Assembly (NCBI RefSeq): GCF_028021195.1
Contig: NZ_CP115668.1
Location: 1,240,001-1,304,000, forward strand
Source: Cutibacterium equinum
GTDB lineage: Bacteria; Actinomycetota; Actinomycetes; Propionibacteriales; Propionibacteriaceae
Length of the DNA stretch: 64,000 nt
Direction of reading: 5' to 3'
Below, one piece after another: positions 34,510 through 44,182 of this stretch. The number at the start of each line of letters is the position of its first letter. The first letter of the stretch is position 1. The notes beneath the pieces were generated by a model, which was not told the DNA's origin, searched no databases, and worked only from the letters and a program-made list of their open reading frames with translations. The position numbers and the translations under genes are program-made.

Positions 34510-35649
34510 TCAGCAATGCGGTACTCCCGTTCCCCCTCTGCGGATCTTCTGGATGGCCGCGATGGCGTCTTTGAGGCTTGAGACCTTGACCAGACGCACT
34601 GAGGTGTCGAACCCACTGACGTCGCGGCAATTGCCTGCCGGCACGAGGAAGATCTTGGAACCGTCTCGCTCGGCCCCGGCGATCTTCTCCTGGATCCCGC
34701 CGATGGCAATGACGTTGCCGTCAGGGGAAATACTCCCGGTCGCGGCAATCCGCAGCGAACCAATGAGGTCGTTCGGGGCAACCATCTGATAGATCGACAG
34801 GGCCATGGCAAGCCCGGCTGACGGACCACCGATGTCTTCCGGGATCGCATAGGTGATCGTCGGGGCGTATCGGTATCCCGTGTCGACGGTGATGCCGACG
34901 GCAGGAGCTCTGCGATCCCTGACCGATGAGACAGTCGTCACGGCAATCGTCTTCTCAGCGGAGCCGCGCAGCACCATGAACACCACCGTGTCGCCCACGG
35001 CATGTTCGCGCACCGCCTTACCGACGTCGACGAGGGAGGCCGCCGGCTTCCCATCAACTTTCTCGATGAGGTCACCAGGCTTGAGTTTTCCATGAGCCGG
35101 GCCAGCCGCACTGACGGCACTGACCATCGGCATCTCAGTAACGGGCTGGCCTGCAGCGCGTAGAGCGGCCACAGCAGCGTCACGCTGAGAGGTGTCCATC
35201 ATGTAGGACTCCTCGTCATTGACCTGCTGAACAGAGCGACCTGGAGGATAGATGGTCTCCCGCTCCAAGACGTCATGATCCGGGCGACTGTGGTCAACCA
35301 AGGCTTCTGCAAGGCTGAGACGCGCATCCGCCCGGGTGATGGAGACCGTCGTCATCCTCACCTCCCCCTCGCTATGCCGAGTGGTCAAGCCGTCGATCTG
35401 AATCATCGGCCTGCTCTGCTCGTTGGTCGAGATGAGGTTCACGGTCTGTCCCGGCGATCTGGCCACGAAGGGGATGGGCACGATGATCAGGGCCAGCACG
35501 CACAGCAGCACGACAAGAGCGGACGAGATTGCCGTCCACCGAGTGGGGAATCGCACCCCTCGGCGGGTCTCGACATCGACCGCAGTGGACGTGGTTGCGG
35601 GCGTGCCGGAGCCATGTGCCGGTGAGTTGGGCGTGGTCGACTCGGACAT
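34510..35649 (-). CDS. Membrane-anchored PDZ-domain Lon-like (S16) protease, YlbL type
   Basis: 379 residues from the chosen start. An N-terminal membrane helix (WTAISSALVVLLCVLALIIV) places the rest outside. The PDZ domain spans ~180-260 (GPAHGKLKPGDLIEKVDGKP). The Lon-type domain has Ser in EDIGGPSAGLAMAL and Lys in GIQEKIAGAERDGSKIFLVP, the Ser-Lys dyad. The start could also be 27 bases upstream (35676). It forms a conserved pair with the divergent metallopeptidase-family gene (Rv3194c/Rv3195 order). Confidence 0.88.
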   Translation of the reverse strand: MSESTTPNSPAHGSGTPATTSTAVDVETRRGVRFPTRWTAISSALVVLLCVLALIIVPIPFVARSPGQTVNLISTNEQSRPMIQIDGLTTRHSEGEVRMTTVSITRADARLSLAEALVDHSRPDHDVLERETIYPPGRSVQQVNDEESYMMDTSQRDAAVAALRAAGQPVTEMPMVSAVSAAGPAHGKLKPGDLIEKVDGKPAASLVDVGKAVREHAVGDTVVFMVLRGSAEKTIAVTTVSSVRDRRAPAVGITVDTGYRYAPTITYAIPEDIGGPSAGLAMALSIYQMVAPNDLIGSLRIAATGSISPDGNVIAIGGIQEKIAGAERDGSKIFLVPAGNCRDVSGFDTSVRLVKVSSLKDAIAAIQKIRRGGTGVPHC

Positions 35650-35744
35650 GGTGGCCATGCTAGCCGGAACGGGCAATCATTTTTCCGCGACGACGACGGC
35701 TCTAGACTTGGCGAGGACACCACGACGAGCGAACGGAGACGGGA

Positions 35745-37106
35745 ATGAACGACGGACCCCAGAATCCTGGGCAGCCCGACCCCGAGGAGATGGCCGAGCA
35801 GTTGCGCCGCATGATGGAGCAACTGGGCCTGCCCGCCAATGGTGACCTCTCCTCTTTCATGACCCAGTTGTCCCAGATGCTCGCCTCAGGTGGCCCGGTC
35901 GTTTTTGGAGCCCCCGGATCCGATCCGAGCGAGGGGCCGGTCGACTGGTCTCACATCAAGGACATGGCTCGCCACTTCACGGCCTCCCACGGCCCCGATC
36001 CGACGCCAGGCCAGCAAGAACGCATGGCTTTGCTGGACGCATCACGTCTTGCCGACAGTTGGTTGGACCGCGAGTGTGAGTTTGCCCAGGTCAACACGCC
36101 ACCAGCCTGTTGGAGCCGCGCGGAATGGATCGAGCACACCTTTTCGTCATGGCAGTCGGTCGTCGAGCCAGTGCTGGTCTCCCTGACCGAGGCGATGACC
36201 GGGCTGATGTCACCGGATGGCCCCGACGACCCAATGGCTGCTTTCACCCAGATGATGGGGCCGGTGCTGCGTCGGATGTCGGCCATGCTCTACGGAGCCC
36301 AGCTGGCTCAGGGCCTCGGTGAACTGTCGACCTCCACGGTGACGGGAACCGAGATTGGTCTCCAGGTGCTGTCGGTACCGCAGGTCGTCCTTCTCCCGAC
36401 CAATATCGCCGCGTCATGGAATGATCTCGACCTCGATCCCCGAGATGTCGAGCTGTACCTCGTGCTGCGTGAGTCGGCTCGTCAGCGTCTGTTCAATGCG
36501 GTCAGTTGGCTCGGACCACAACTGCTGGCCCTCGTTGAGCACTATGCACGCGAGATTCGCATCGATTCCTCGGCCATTGAGGACGCCATCGACATCGATG
36601 ACCTGTCCCACCTGACCCCGGAGAAGGCCCAGGACATGGCCGAGCGGTTGCAAGGACGCCTCTTCGAGCCGACTCGCACGCCAGAACAAGAGGGTGTTCT
36701 TGCACGTCTGGAAACCCTGCTCGCCCTGATCGAAGGATGGGTCGACGAGGTGACATTCCAGGTCGCTCGCACCTGGCTTCCCAGCCACGATCAGCTGGCC
36801 GAGGCGGTACGTCGTCGCCGCGCCACGTCCGGTCCTGCCGAGGTGTTCTTCCAGTCCCTGCTTGGTCTGGAGCTTCGCCCTCGCCGCGTTCGCGACGCAG
36901 CCAACCTGTGGGCGGCGCTGCGCGATGCCCGTGGCACTCTCGGACGCGATCAGGTGTGGAACCACCCCGACCTCGTGCCGACTGCCGCCGACCTCGACGA
37001 CCCGTTGGGCTACGTCTCAGGTGATCGTCAGGGCCCCGCTGAAGGTGGCGATGATCTGGACGCCGAGTTGGAAAAACTGCTGCGCGATCACGGTCAGGAC
37101 GACTGA
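35745..37106 (+). CDS. Zinc-dependent metalloprotease-family (DUF2342-like) protein
   Basis: 453 residues. The family is recognised by VDWSHIKDMARHFT near residue 65, PNQIAASWNDL-like text (LLPTNIAASWNDLDLDPRDV), LLALVEHYAREIRID and ALIEGWVDEVTFQV. No HExxH is visible where the family name would suggest one, so catalytic activity is doubtful. Gly/Met-rich N-terminus. Strong start with GGAGACGGGA before ATG. It overlaps the convergent YgjP-like gene by 13 bases at the 3' end. Confidence 0.8.
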   Translation: MNDGPQNPGQPDPEEMAEQLRRMMEQLGLPANGDLSSFMTQLSQMLASGGPVVFGAPGSDPSEGPVDWSHIKDMARHFTASHGPDPTPGQQERMALLDASRLADSWLDRECEFAQVNTPPACWSRAEWIEHTFSSWQSVVEPVLVSLTEAMTGLMSPDGPDDPMAAFTQMMGPVLRRMSAMLYGAQLAQGLGELSTSTVTGTEIGLQVLSVPQVVLLPTNIAASWNDLDLDPRDVELYLVLRESARQRLFNAVSWLGPQLLALVEHYAREIRIDSSAIEDAIDIDDLSHLTPEKAQDMAERLQGRLFEPTRTPEQEGVLARLETLLALIEGWVDEVTFQVARTWLPSHDQLAEAVRRRRATSGPAEVFFQSLLGLELRPRRVRDAANLWAALRDARGTLGRDQVWNHPDLVPTAADLDDPLGYVSGDRQGPAEGGDDLDAELEKLLRDHGQDD

Positions 37107-37705
37107 ACCGACGGATCGTCGGGGTGGTGTTCGGGGGAATCGGATCCCTCGGACACGGCCCACTGGTACCCATTGAGGAACCCCTCTGCACGCTGAGCGT
37201 CGGGAAAGCCTGCGAGCAGCTCGTGAAAGTGCCGGTTGTGGGTGGCTTCCACCAGATGGCACAGCTCATGGGCCAGAACATGATCTATCACCCAGGCGGG
37301 AAACCCGACCATGCGATCTGAGAGTCTGATCTGTCCGGTTGCCGGGGTACAGGATCCCCACCGGGTGTTCTGGTTCGAGACCCACCTGACTGAGGTGATC
37401 TCGACCGGGTGTCCTACCTGCGGCTCAAGGTGAGTCCGACACAGCCGACGGGCCCGACGTGTCAGTTCTTCCTGGGTCGCACCGAGACGTTGTCGAGCCC
37501 GGGATCGCGTCACTTTGTCGACCAATTCCATGACTTGACGGTTCTGCTCGGCTTTCGGCATCCCCATGGGGACCATGACGAGGACGGACTCCCCCTCCAT
37601 CCGTGCGCTCACGGTGCGGTGGCGTCGAGAACTGCGTCGAATGATGATTTCCGGCCTGCCTCCGCGCGCCGCGATGATCTCATCGGTGATCGTCCTGCCA
37701 GCCAT
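37094..37705 (-). CDS. YgjP-like M48-type zinc metallopeptidase
   Basis: 203 residues. Catalytic HELCH in VLAHELCHLVEATHNRHFHE, with a third His in the NRHFH stretch, and the YgjP hallmark SVRWVSNQNTRWGSCTPATG. The start MAGRTITDE is chosen over one 51 bases upstream because the family begins near it. These proteins are thought to be cytosolic; substrates are unknown. Confidence 0.86.
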   Translation of the reverse strand: MAGRTITDEIIAARGGRPEIIIRRSSRRHRTVSARMEGESVLVMVPMGMPKAEQNRQVMELVDKVTRSRARQRLGATQEELTRRARRLCRTHLEPQVGHPVEITSVRWVSNQNTRWGSCTPATGQIRLSDRMVGFPAWVIDHVLAHELCHLVEATHNRHFHELLAGFPDAQRAEGFLNGYQWAVSEGSDSPEHHPDDPSVQSS

Positions 37706-38062
37706 GTGACCATCATGCCCGGTGCGTATGACACTGCCAACGCCACGATGTTCCATGCCGTCGGCTCCATTGAGAAGACGTCATGAAATCCGGTTGACGT
37801 GAACTCCAACCTGCCCTAGATTGAAGACAACCCCCGGGTCTCGGGTGTGCAGGGGAAGGCACATCGTGATGGTTCGGGGGTTCTCATTTGCCCGATCCCC
37901 CTGACCTGTCGTGTCGGCCGCTTGGCCCGACGAGCCGGGTATTGTCCGCGCACCCACATGTGTTGCCCGTCCTGGACCGTGTGTTGCCCGTTACCGCTGA
38001 CGTGTTGTCCGTCGTGTCGTTGGTCCTTCCCTGCACTTCACATCGTCGGCAATCGTCAAGGC

Positions 38063-38833
38063 ATGCGTGTTGAACTTGATTGTCCTTGGACGCCGGTACC
38101 GGGCGGATTGCGTCTGCTCGCCCCCGACGGTCGATCATTTCGATTGCGAGGGGTGCGACCATGCTGTGACGGGCACGTCGATGTCCCTGAAGACGTCGCG
38201 AATCACCTTCACGAGTCTGGACTGGTGGCCAAGCCGACTGGCCTTCGGGTGGCAGTGGTCAGTGATGACAGCGTGTCCCACGACATCGCTCGCGGTCTGG
38301 AGGCACGACGTATTGAGGTGTCGATGTGGGTGCGCGACCGGCGCACCGGGACCGTCCGTGACCTTCGTTGTGTGTCCGGACCGTCATGCCCCAAGGTCCA
38401 CCTCGTCGTGATCTGCCCGGAAGCCCTACTTGGAGGCCGCGACATCGCCGAACAGTGCCATCGCGCCGGTATTCCGTCAGTCATCGCTTGGGGACGCCAT
38501 CGCTGGGGCCTTCTCGGGCCGGTCAACGATCAGAATCCTGGATGCCAGCATTGCGCCGACATGGCGCTGGCGGCGCGCGACCCTGATTGGGTGACGATGG
38601 CCCGTACGATGACCGGTGACAGCCACGACCCTGCGGTCACCGCATGGCTGGTGAACCGGATCGAGGCCACCGCAGCGGCTCTTCGCGATGGCTCAAACGG
38701 CTGTCGTGCGAAATCGGTTCATGTGCGCACCAATGCCGGAGAACGCAGCCTCAATGTGCCGGCTCAGCCCGGGTGTGGCTGCTGGGTGCCTCAGGAGGCA
38801 TCGTGCAACACCTTGATGAGATCGGCGGCATAG
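38063..38833 (+). CDS. TOMM cyclodehydratase / ThiF-like domain protein
   Basis: 256 residues. The middle (VHLVVICPEALLGGRDIAEQ, GIPSVIAWGRHRWGLLGPVN, NPGCQHCADMALAARDPDW) matches the E1-like domain that binds leader peptides in azoline-forming cyclodehydratases. No precursor peptide or YcaO partner is nearby, and the mycobacterial syntenic gene Rv3196 is also an orphan. The start at 38063 (MRVELDCPWTPV) is family-like; the 216 bases upstream in frame give a Cys-rich run that looks noncoding. It overlaps the convergent uvrD2 end by 43 bases. Confidence 0.65.
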   Translation: MRVELDCPWTPVPGGLRLLAPDGRSFRLRGVRPCCDGHVDVPEDVANHLHESGLVAKPTGLRVAVVSDDSVSHDIARGLEARRIEVSMWVRDRRTGTVRDLRCVSGPSCPKVHLVVICPEALLGGRDIAEQCHRAGIPSVIAWGRHRWGLLGPVNDQNPGCQHCADMALAARDPDWVTMARTMTGDSHDPAVTAWLVNRIEATAAALRDGSNGCRAKSVHVRTNAGERSLNVPAQPGCGCWVPQEASCNTLMRSAA

Positions 38834-40872
38834 AGGTCAGCCTTGCGTCGGCCAATCCCAGCGACCTGCAGCAGTTCCTCTTCTGATTCCGGCCGTTTCT
38901 CGGCCACGCTGAGCAAGGTGGCATCGGTGAGAATGACGAAGGCAGGTACTCGGTCAGCTTCTGCGCGTTGGCTGCGCCATTCGCGCAGTCGATCTACCAG
39001 GGCCGGGTCAACCCCGACCTCGCAAGCGAGGTGGTGGCCAAGCTTGCGGTCTCGAGCAGCAGTCAACGCCTCCCGACAGACCGAACACACGGCAACGCTT
39101 GCACGGCGTGTGCGGTGTCGAGGAGGCTTGGTGGCCACATCGGCAGTCCCTGGCAGTCCGCGCAGGAAACGCGAGATCCCTTGGCGGTCTTGGTTCGATC
39201 CGGACCATGAGTAGGACACCCACAGGTCTCGACGAGCCCGAGTGACCCCGACGTGGAGCAGGCGTCGCTCCGAGGCAATCTCTGCCGGGCTTTCTGCCAT
39301 GATGAAAGGCACCATGGCGTCACTCATCCCATAGAGGGCAACGACATCCCATTCCAGGCCCTTCGATGCGTGCAATGTCGCAAGGGTGACACCATCGCCA
39401 ACGGGGGCCTCCTGAGTGGCGGCTCTCCGGGAGAACACAGCAGCCACATCCGCCAGAGTTGTCGCCCCGTTCTCGACGGCCGATGCCGCCGAGTCGTGGA
39501 GTGCCTGCAGCGATTCCCACCGCTGCCTCACCTGCCCCTCTGACTGAGGGGCGAGTGTCGTCCACCCTTGCAGAGCAAGAAGACGGTCGACAGCTGGCAG
39601 GGCATCGGCCCCAGGTTCGTCAGCGGCGAGTCGAACGAGAGCATCCAGACTGCGACGTACCTCAGGTCGGTCGTAGAACCGCTCGGATCCCTTGACCAGA
39701 TATGGGATGGATCGCTCGGCGAGGGCTGCTTCAAGATGGGCTGCCTGCGAATTGATCCGGTACAACACAGCCATCTCAGACCACGCAATCCCCGCTGCAT
39801 GACGAGATTCCAACCACATCGCGATCGCTGAAGCCTCAGACGAGTCGTCACCAAGTACTTGGTAGATCGGCTCGGGTCCAGAGCCACTGCGAGAAACCAG
39901 GGTCACTCCCCTGCCATGCTCAGGAGCTTCCTCGGGGGTCATCCGGTTGACGAGAACCTTATTGGCCAGCCGAATGATCTGCGGGGTGGAACGATAATTG
40001 CGAACCAGGTCGATACGTTTGGCACCCGGATGATCTGCGACGAAATTCATCAAATAGTCAGCACGCGCGCCGGCGTAGGAATGGATCGCCTGATGGGGAT
40101 CTCCGACGACGCACACATCATTGCGATCACCAAACCACAGCTCGAGCAATCGGTGCTGGAGGGGAGAAACATCCTGATATTCGTCGACAACGAAATGCCG
40201 ATAGCGGGAGCGGATTTCCTCTGTGATGTCGCGGTGCTGGACCATCATGGCGACGGCACACAGCAAGATGTCATCGAGGTCGATGACGCAACGTTCCCGT
40301 TTGACCGCTTCGTATCCGGTCAAAACCCTGCCGACGTCGGTGGCCGACACCCCGGCGACCACCCGTCCTTGTGCTCGCGCCAAGGATGCATAGTGTTCGC
40401 TGGGAACATTCGAGACCTTCGCCCAGGAAATCTCGGCAGACAGGTCACGCAACAGCGCCTTGTCATTCCCCAAGCCGATACGTCGGGTTGCCTCGGCAAC
40501 CATGGAGAATCGGGAATCACTCACGGGTGGCAGTTCGCAGTTGTAGGCACGCGGCCAGAAGAACTTGATCTGGCGCAGGGCGGCCGAGTGAATGGTGCGA
40601 GCCTGGACGCCCATCACGCCGAGATCGGCAAGCCGGCCCTTCATCGTACCGGCGGCCTTGGTGGTGAAGGTCACCGCTAGCGTCCGGCGCGGGTCAAGCT
40701 TGCCTGTCGCAGCTCCGTAAGCGATACGGTGGGTGACGGCGCGCGTCTTTCCCGTTCCGGCACCAGCAATGACACACACGGGGACGTCGAAGGTCTTGGC
40801 AACCGTGACCTGCTCGGGGTCCAGTGCTGCAAGGATCGTGTCTGCCGCTGGGGTTCTCACGGCGATCACCAT
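38791..40872 (-). CDS. uvrD2: ATP-dependent DNA helicase UvrD2 with HRDC domain
   Basis: 693 residues from ATG at 40872. Superfamily 1A motifs are complete: Walker A AGAGTGKTRAVTHRI, motif II VVDEYQDVSPLQ, QAIHSYAGARADYL, LVRNYRSTPQI, TLHASKGLEWDVV, HVGVTRARRDL. A Cys motif follows (VCSVCREALT ... HHLACE), with three of the usual four cysteines visible, then a C-terminal HRDC domain (~610-690). Mycobacterial UvrD2 is essential and acts in DNA repair. It is divergent from recC. Confidence 0.93.
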   Translation of the reverse strand: MVIAVRTPAADTILAALDPEQVTVAKTFDVPVCVIAGAGTGKTRAVTHRIAYGAATGKLDPRRTLAVTFTTKAAGTMKGRLADLGVMGVQARTIHSAALRQIKFFWPRAYNCELPPVSDSRFSMVAEATRRIGLGNDKALLRDLSAEISWAKVSNVPSEHYASLARAQGRVVAGVSATDVGRVLTGYEAVKRERCVIDLDDILLCAVAMMVQHRDITEEIRSRYRHFVVDEYQDVSPLQHRLLELWFGDRNDVCVVGDPHQAIHSYAGARADYLMNFVADHPGAKRIDLVRNYRSTPQIIRLANKVLVNRMTPEEAPEHGRGVTLVSRSGSGPEPIYQVLGDDSSEASAIAMWLESRHAAGIAWSEMAVLYRINSQAAHLEAALAERSIPYLVKGSERFYDRPEVRRSLDALVRLAADEPGADALPAVDRLLALQGWTTLAPQSEGQVRQRWESLQALHDSAASAVENGATTLADVAAVFSRRAATQEAPVGDGVTLATLHASKGLEWDVVALYGMSDAMVPFIMAESPAEIASERRLLHVGVTRARRDLWVSYSWSGSNQDRQGISRFLRGLPGTADVATKPPRHRTRRASVAVCSVCREALTAARDRKLGHHLACEVGVDPALVDRLREWRSQRAEADRVPAFVILTDATLLSVAEKRPESEEELLQVAGIGRRKADLYAADLIKVLHDAS

Positions 40873-41023
40873 AGGGCCACACTCCGACAACCTTGCGACA
40901 CCATGTTCTGCTCCTGTGCCACACAGTGCACGCAAGACTTGTCAGACGGCGTCCCTAAGCTATTTACCAGTTCGGCCTCCAACGGTTCAGGACACGGCCG
41001 AACGTTCACAAGGAGGTGTCCCG

Positions 41024-44000
41024 ATGGCGGGTGTTGTGAAGGTGGTTCATAGCTGGCACGACGTCACCGAAGCCGTGACGACGGCCCTGTCGCAACCGAC
41101 TGACGATCCTTTCGTTCGTCCGCTGCTCGTAGCCCCCAACACCGCTCATTCGCGTGCTCTGCTGCAGTCTGTTGCCCGCAGCCATGGCATCGCTGCTGGC
41201 ATCCAGACGACGACCCCCCAAGGTCTTCGAACTCACCTCAACGAACAGCTTCTCGGAGTTAAGGCCGACGATGATCCGTGGCGTCTTGGCCCGTTGGCGT
41301 TGCGAATCGCGCGGATCATCGAAACTGATTGCCCCGGCTTCGAGACCGTCTCCGTCCATATCGATGCCAGCCGGGACCTAGGCATTCCGCGCGCATCATG
41401 GACGACAGCCCGGCAAGCCGCAGAAGCCTTGACGGCCCTGGCCCGAGATTCCCATGACGTGTTGCGAACCTGGGGGCAAGGCCAGGGTGTGGGACGCGAC
41501 GATGACCATGACGTCGATCTTGCTGGTGAACCCCTGGATCCAGCTCGATCGTGGTGGGCCCCGCTCTGGCGTGCCCTGCTCGCTGAGTCCTACCCAGCTC
41601 CCGATCCGGTCACCAGACACACGATGTTGGTCGACGCGTTGCGAGGCCAGGACGCCTCATCCGGTGCACCCATCGTGTGGTTCTCATCGACAGTTGTGCC
41701 CCATCATGACGTCGAGTTGGCTGAAGCGCTCGCAACATCGCGCGACGTCACGATCATCCACCTCGACCATGCGATTGGAGAGGATGATCCGTGGCACACC
41801 TTCGACCGCCTGCGCTCCACAACGACCACAGGGTGGACTGCGTCATCGCTTCCTGTGACGAGGGATACTCCAAGCGTGACAGGCAGCGAGTTCGCCTCCG
41901 TCGAGATTCACAACTGCCATGGCTCAGACCGTCAGGCAGAGGTCATCAAAGACGTCGTCTGCGCAGTTCTTGCCGACGACAACGCAGTAGAGCCACGAGA
42001 TATCGTCATTGTCTGTTCCGGACACCAGGACACGGCGAACCTGTTGTCTGCCAGCGCCAACGCAGACGTCGACCATCCTGCCAACCAGATCCGGTTTACC
42101 GGGCCTGAACCTCAGAGCCGTGCCAACCCAGTGACCGAAGCCGTCACAACCATCCTGGGTTTGGCATCTTCCCGGGCGACCGGGCAGGACCTGCTCAATC
42201 TCTGCGCGATGCCTGCGGTGAGAGCACGTTTCGGATTCTCCGACGATGACCTGCAAACCATCGAACGGCTGGTCAGCCAGGCCGATATCCGATGGGGAGT
42301 CGATGCGGCCGCTCGTGAAGATGCCGGGCTGGGTCGGATCCGGCAGTCGACATGGCTGGCTGGAATCGAGCGCATGGTCCTTGCCATCGCGATGTCGTCG
42401 ACTCCTCCGACCCACCTCGATACCGTCACACCTATTACTGATGTGGGTTCCACCACGATCCCCGTGGTGGGGAAGCTGGCTGAGCTAGTTTCCCGATTGC
42501 GCAAGGCATTCTTGGACACCGAGGCCCCCGGGCCAATCACGGTGTGGTCAACTCGCATCAGCGACATCGTCGGCAGCCTCACCGCTGCGCCCAGTGACGC
42601 TCCGCGTTCCGTGCTAGATACTCTCTCTCTGCTAACCGGCCTTGACGTATCCGCCGAGGATCGAAAATTTGATCGCCAGGAGATCATCGACCTGTTGATC
42701 TGGTTGTCGCGCACACACCATGGTCGTCACACCTGGTTTGACGGGTCACTTCACGTCTGTCAGCCCGGGGACCTTTCCCCCATTGACCATCAGGTTGTCA
42801 TCATCGTCGACCCTGATCAAGATGTCATGGGTTCCGACCAGCTTCAGGGGTTACGCGATAGCTGCCTTGACCCGACTGCCAGAGCACGCCAGGCCCTCCT
42901 CGATACTGCACTGTCGGCAACGAGCCGTCTCATCGTCGTCCGACAGGCTCGAAACGCTATGACCAACCTGCCAGTGCTACCTGGCCCATTTACCACGACC
43001 CTCACCCAGTCATTGGAGATGAGGTCCATCCCCGCTCACTGTGTCGATCACGGTTTGCAACCCTTTTCACCTGATGAATTCAGCGACGGAAGCGGTGCAT
43101 CGTGGCGTGGTTTCGACCAAACTGCAGGCGAGGCGGCACGCTGCCAACCTGGTTCGTGGCGACGTCCTGAACGGGTTGTCCTACCGCCGGTGACAGAGCT
43201 TCCCGAATCACGAATGTCGCCAACCGATCTGACCCTGGCGTTGTCCCACCCGGCTAGAACCTTGCTCCGGGCCCGGGCAGGTGCTCCAGCCAATGAGAGA
43301 AGCACGGAGTTACCAGTCGACCTTCCTCTTGCTCCAACATCATTGGACAAGTATTGGATCCGTTCTCGGATACTGGCGGATCTCGAGCATGGTTCGAACC
43401 CGGATGATGCCATCGCTGCCGAGCGGTTGCGAGGGTCGACTCCCCCAGGTCGTCTGGGTCAGCATCTCGTCACTTCCCTGGCAGATGATGCGGTGCTTAT
43501 CTCGCAGGTGGCCAATGAGCTTCGTGGCGGCAATGACGAGCGATTCGTCGAAATCAACCTTGATCTCGATGAAGGCGACAATCCACCATTGACATGGCCT
43601 GATGGCCTCATCGTCGACCCGATGCATGTGGTATCCCTGAGAGGCCGTGTCGGCGTCAGGGACAAGACGATTGTCCACGCCGTCGCGAGTCGCGCGAATG
43701 CCGGGCCGCTTCTTGACCTGTGGGTCGACCTGCTAGCGGTCGCCATTGCGACTGACGAGGTCGGGTGGTTGGGAGTGTTGGTCTCAAACGACGGAGTTCG
43801 AAAAGTGGTCGCCCCGGATCCCGATCGTGCACGCGGGATTCTCGCCGGGCTGGCACGTCTGGCGTGGTGGAGCAATCAGCAGCTCATTCCCCTGCCCGTC
43901 AAGCTGGCCCAGGCTCTCGTGGGACTGTCTCCCATGGCCCGCAACGACTACCGCACCGGTGCTAGTGCGCTGCAAGTGCAGTGGTCACGCGAGCGTGATC

Positions 44001-44182
44001 CGAACTGGGCGGCGTTCCTGGGCTCTGACGTTACCGAGCTCATCACCCGGTGCCATGAACTCGGCACCACTCTCGAGGAGCTTTCCGGGTGGTTGTTCGA
44101 CCCCATCATTCACGCATCGCAAGGAACGGGACTATCACAACCATCGATGGCTCGCTTCGCCCATCCTGGGAGCATGGCATGA
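41024..44182 (+). CDS. recC: Exodeoxyribonuclease V gamma subunit (RecC)
   Basis: 1052 residues. The order recC-recB-recD and family features (PLLVAPNTAHSRALLQSVA, WWAPLWRALLAESYPAPDP, VVPHHDVELAEAL, SGWLFDPIIHAS) fix the call. RecC lacks an active motor and recognises the crossover hotspot sequence. AAGGAGGT lies just upstream of ATG 41024. Its stop overlaps the recB start (ATGA), indicating coupled translation. Confidence 0.92.
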   Translation: MAGVVKVVHSWHDVTEAVTTALSQPTDDPFVRPLLVAPNTAHSRALLQSVARSHGIAAGIQTTTPQGLRTHLNEQLLGVKADDDPWRLGPLALRIARIIETDCPGFETVSVHIDASRDLGIPRASWTTARQAAEALTALARDSHDVLRTWGQGQGVGRDDDHDVDLAGEPLDPARSWWAPLWRALLAESYPAPDPVTRHTMLVDALRGQDASSGAPIVWFSSTVVPHHDVELAEALATSRDVTIIHLDHAIGEDDPWHTFDRLRSTTTTGWTASSLPVTRDTPSVTGSEFASVEIHNCHGSDRQAEVIKDVVCAVLADDNAVEPRDIVIVCSGHQDTANLLSASANADVDHPANQIRFTGPEPQSRANPVTEAVTTILGLASSRATGQDLLNLCAMPAVRARFGFSDDDLQTIERLVSQADIRWGVDAAAREDAGLGRIRQSTWLAGIERMVLAIAMSSTPPTHLDTVTPITDVGSTTIPVVGKLAELVSRLRKAFLDTEAPGPITVWSTRISDIVGSLTAAPSDAPRSVLDTLSLLTGLDVSAEDRKFDRQEIIDLLIWLSRTHHGRHTWFDGSLHVCQPGDLSPIDHQVVIIVDPDQDVMGSDQLQGLRDSCLDPTARARQALLDTALSATSRLIVVRQARNAMTNLPVLPGPFTTTLTQSLEMRSIPAHCVDHGLQPFSPDEFSDGSGASWRGFDQTAGEAARCQPGSWRRPERVVLPPVTELPESRMSPTDLTLALSHPARTLLRARAGAPANERSTELPVDLPLAPTSLDKYWIRSRILADLEHGSNPDDAIAAERLRGSTPPGRLGQHLVTSLADDAVLISQVANELRGGNDERFVEINLDLDEGDNPPLTWPDGLIVDPMHVVSLRGRVGVRDKTIVHAVASRANAGPLLDLWVDLLAVAIATDEVGWLGVLVSNDGVRKVVAPDPDRARGILAGLARLAWWSNQQLIPLPVKLAQALVGLSPMARNDYRTGASALQVQWSRERDPNWAAFLGSDVTELITRCHELGTTLEELSGWLFDPIIHASQGTGLSQPSMARFAHPGSMA

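Noticed and set aside
37847-38062. Cys-rich N-terminal extension of the TOMM-like protein (CCPSWTVCCPLPLTCCPSC)
   Set aside because: Built from repeats of TGTTGCCCGT-like DNA upstream of the family-like start; looked like a possible small metal-binding peptide, but there is no RBS or conserved motif to support coding.
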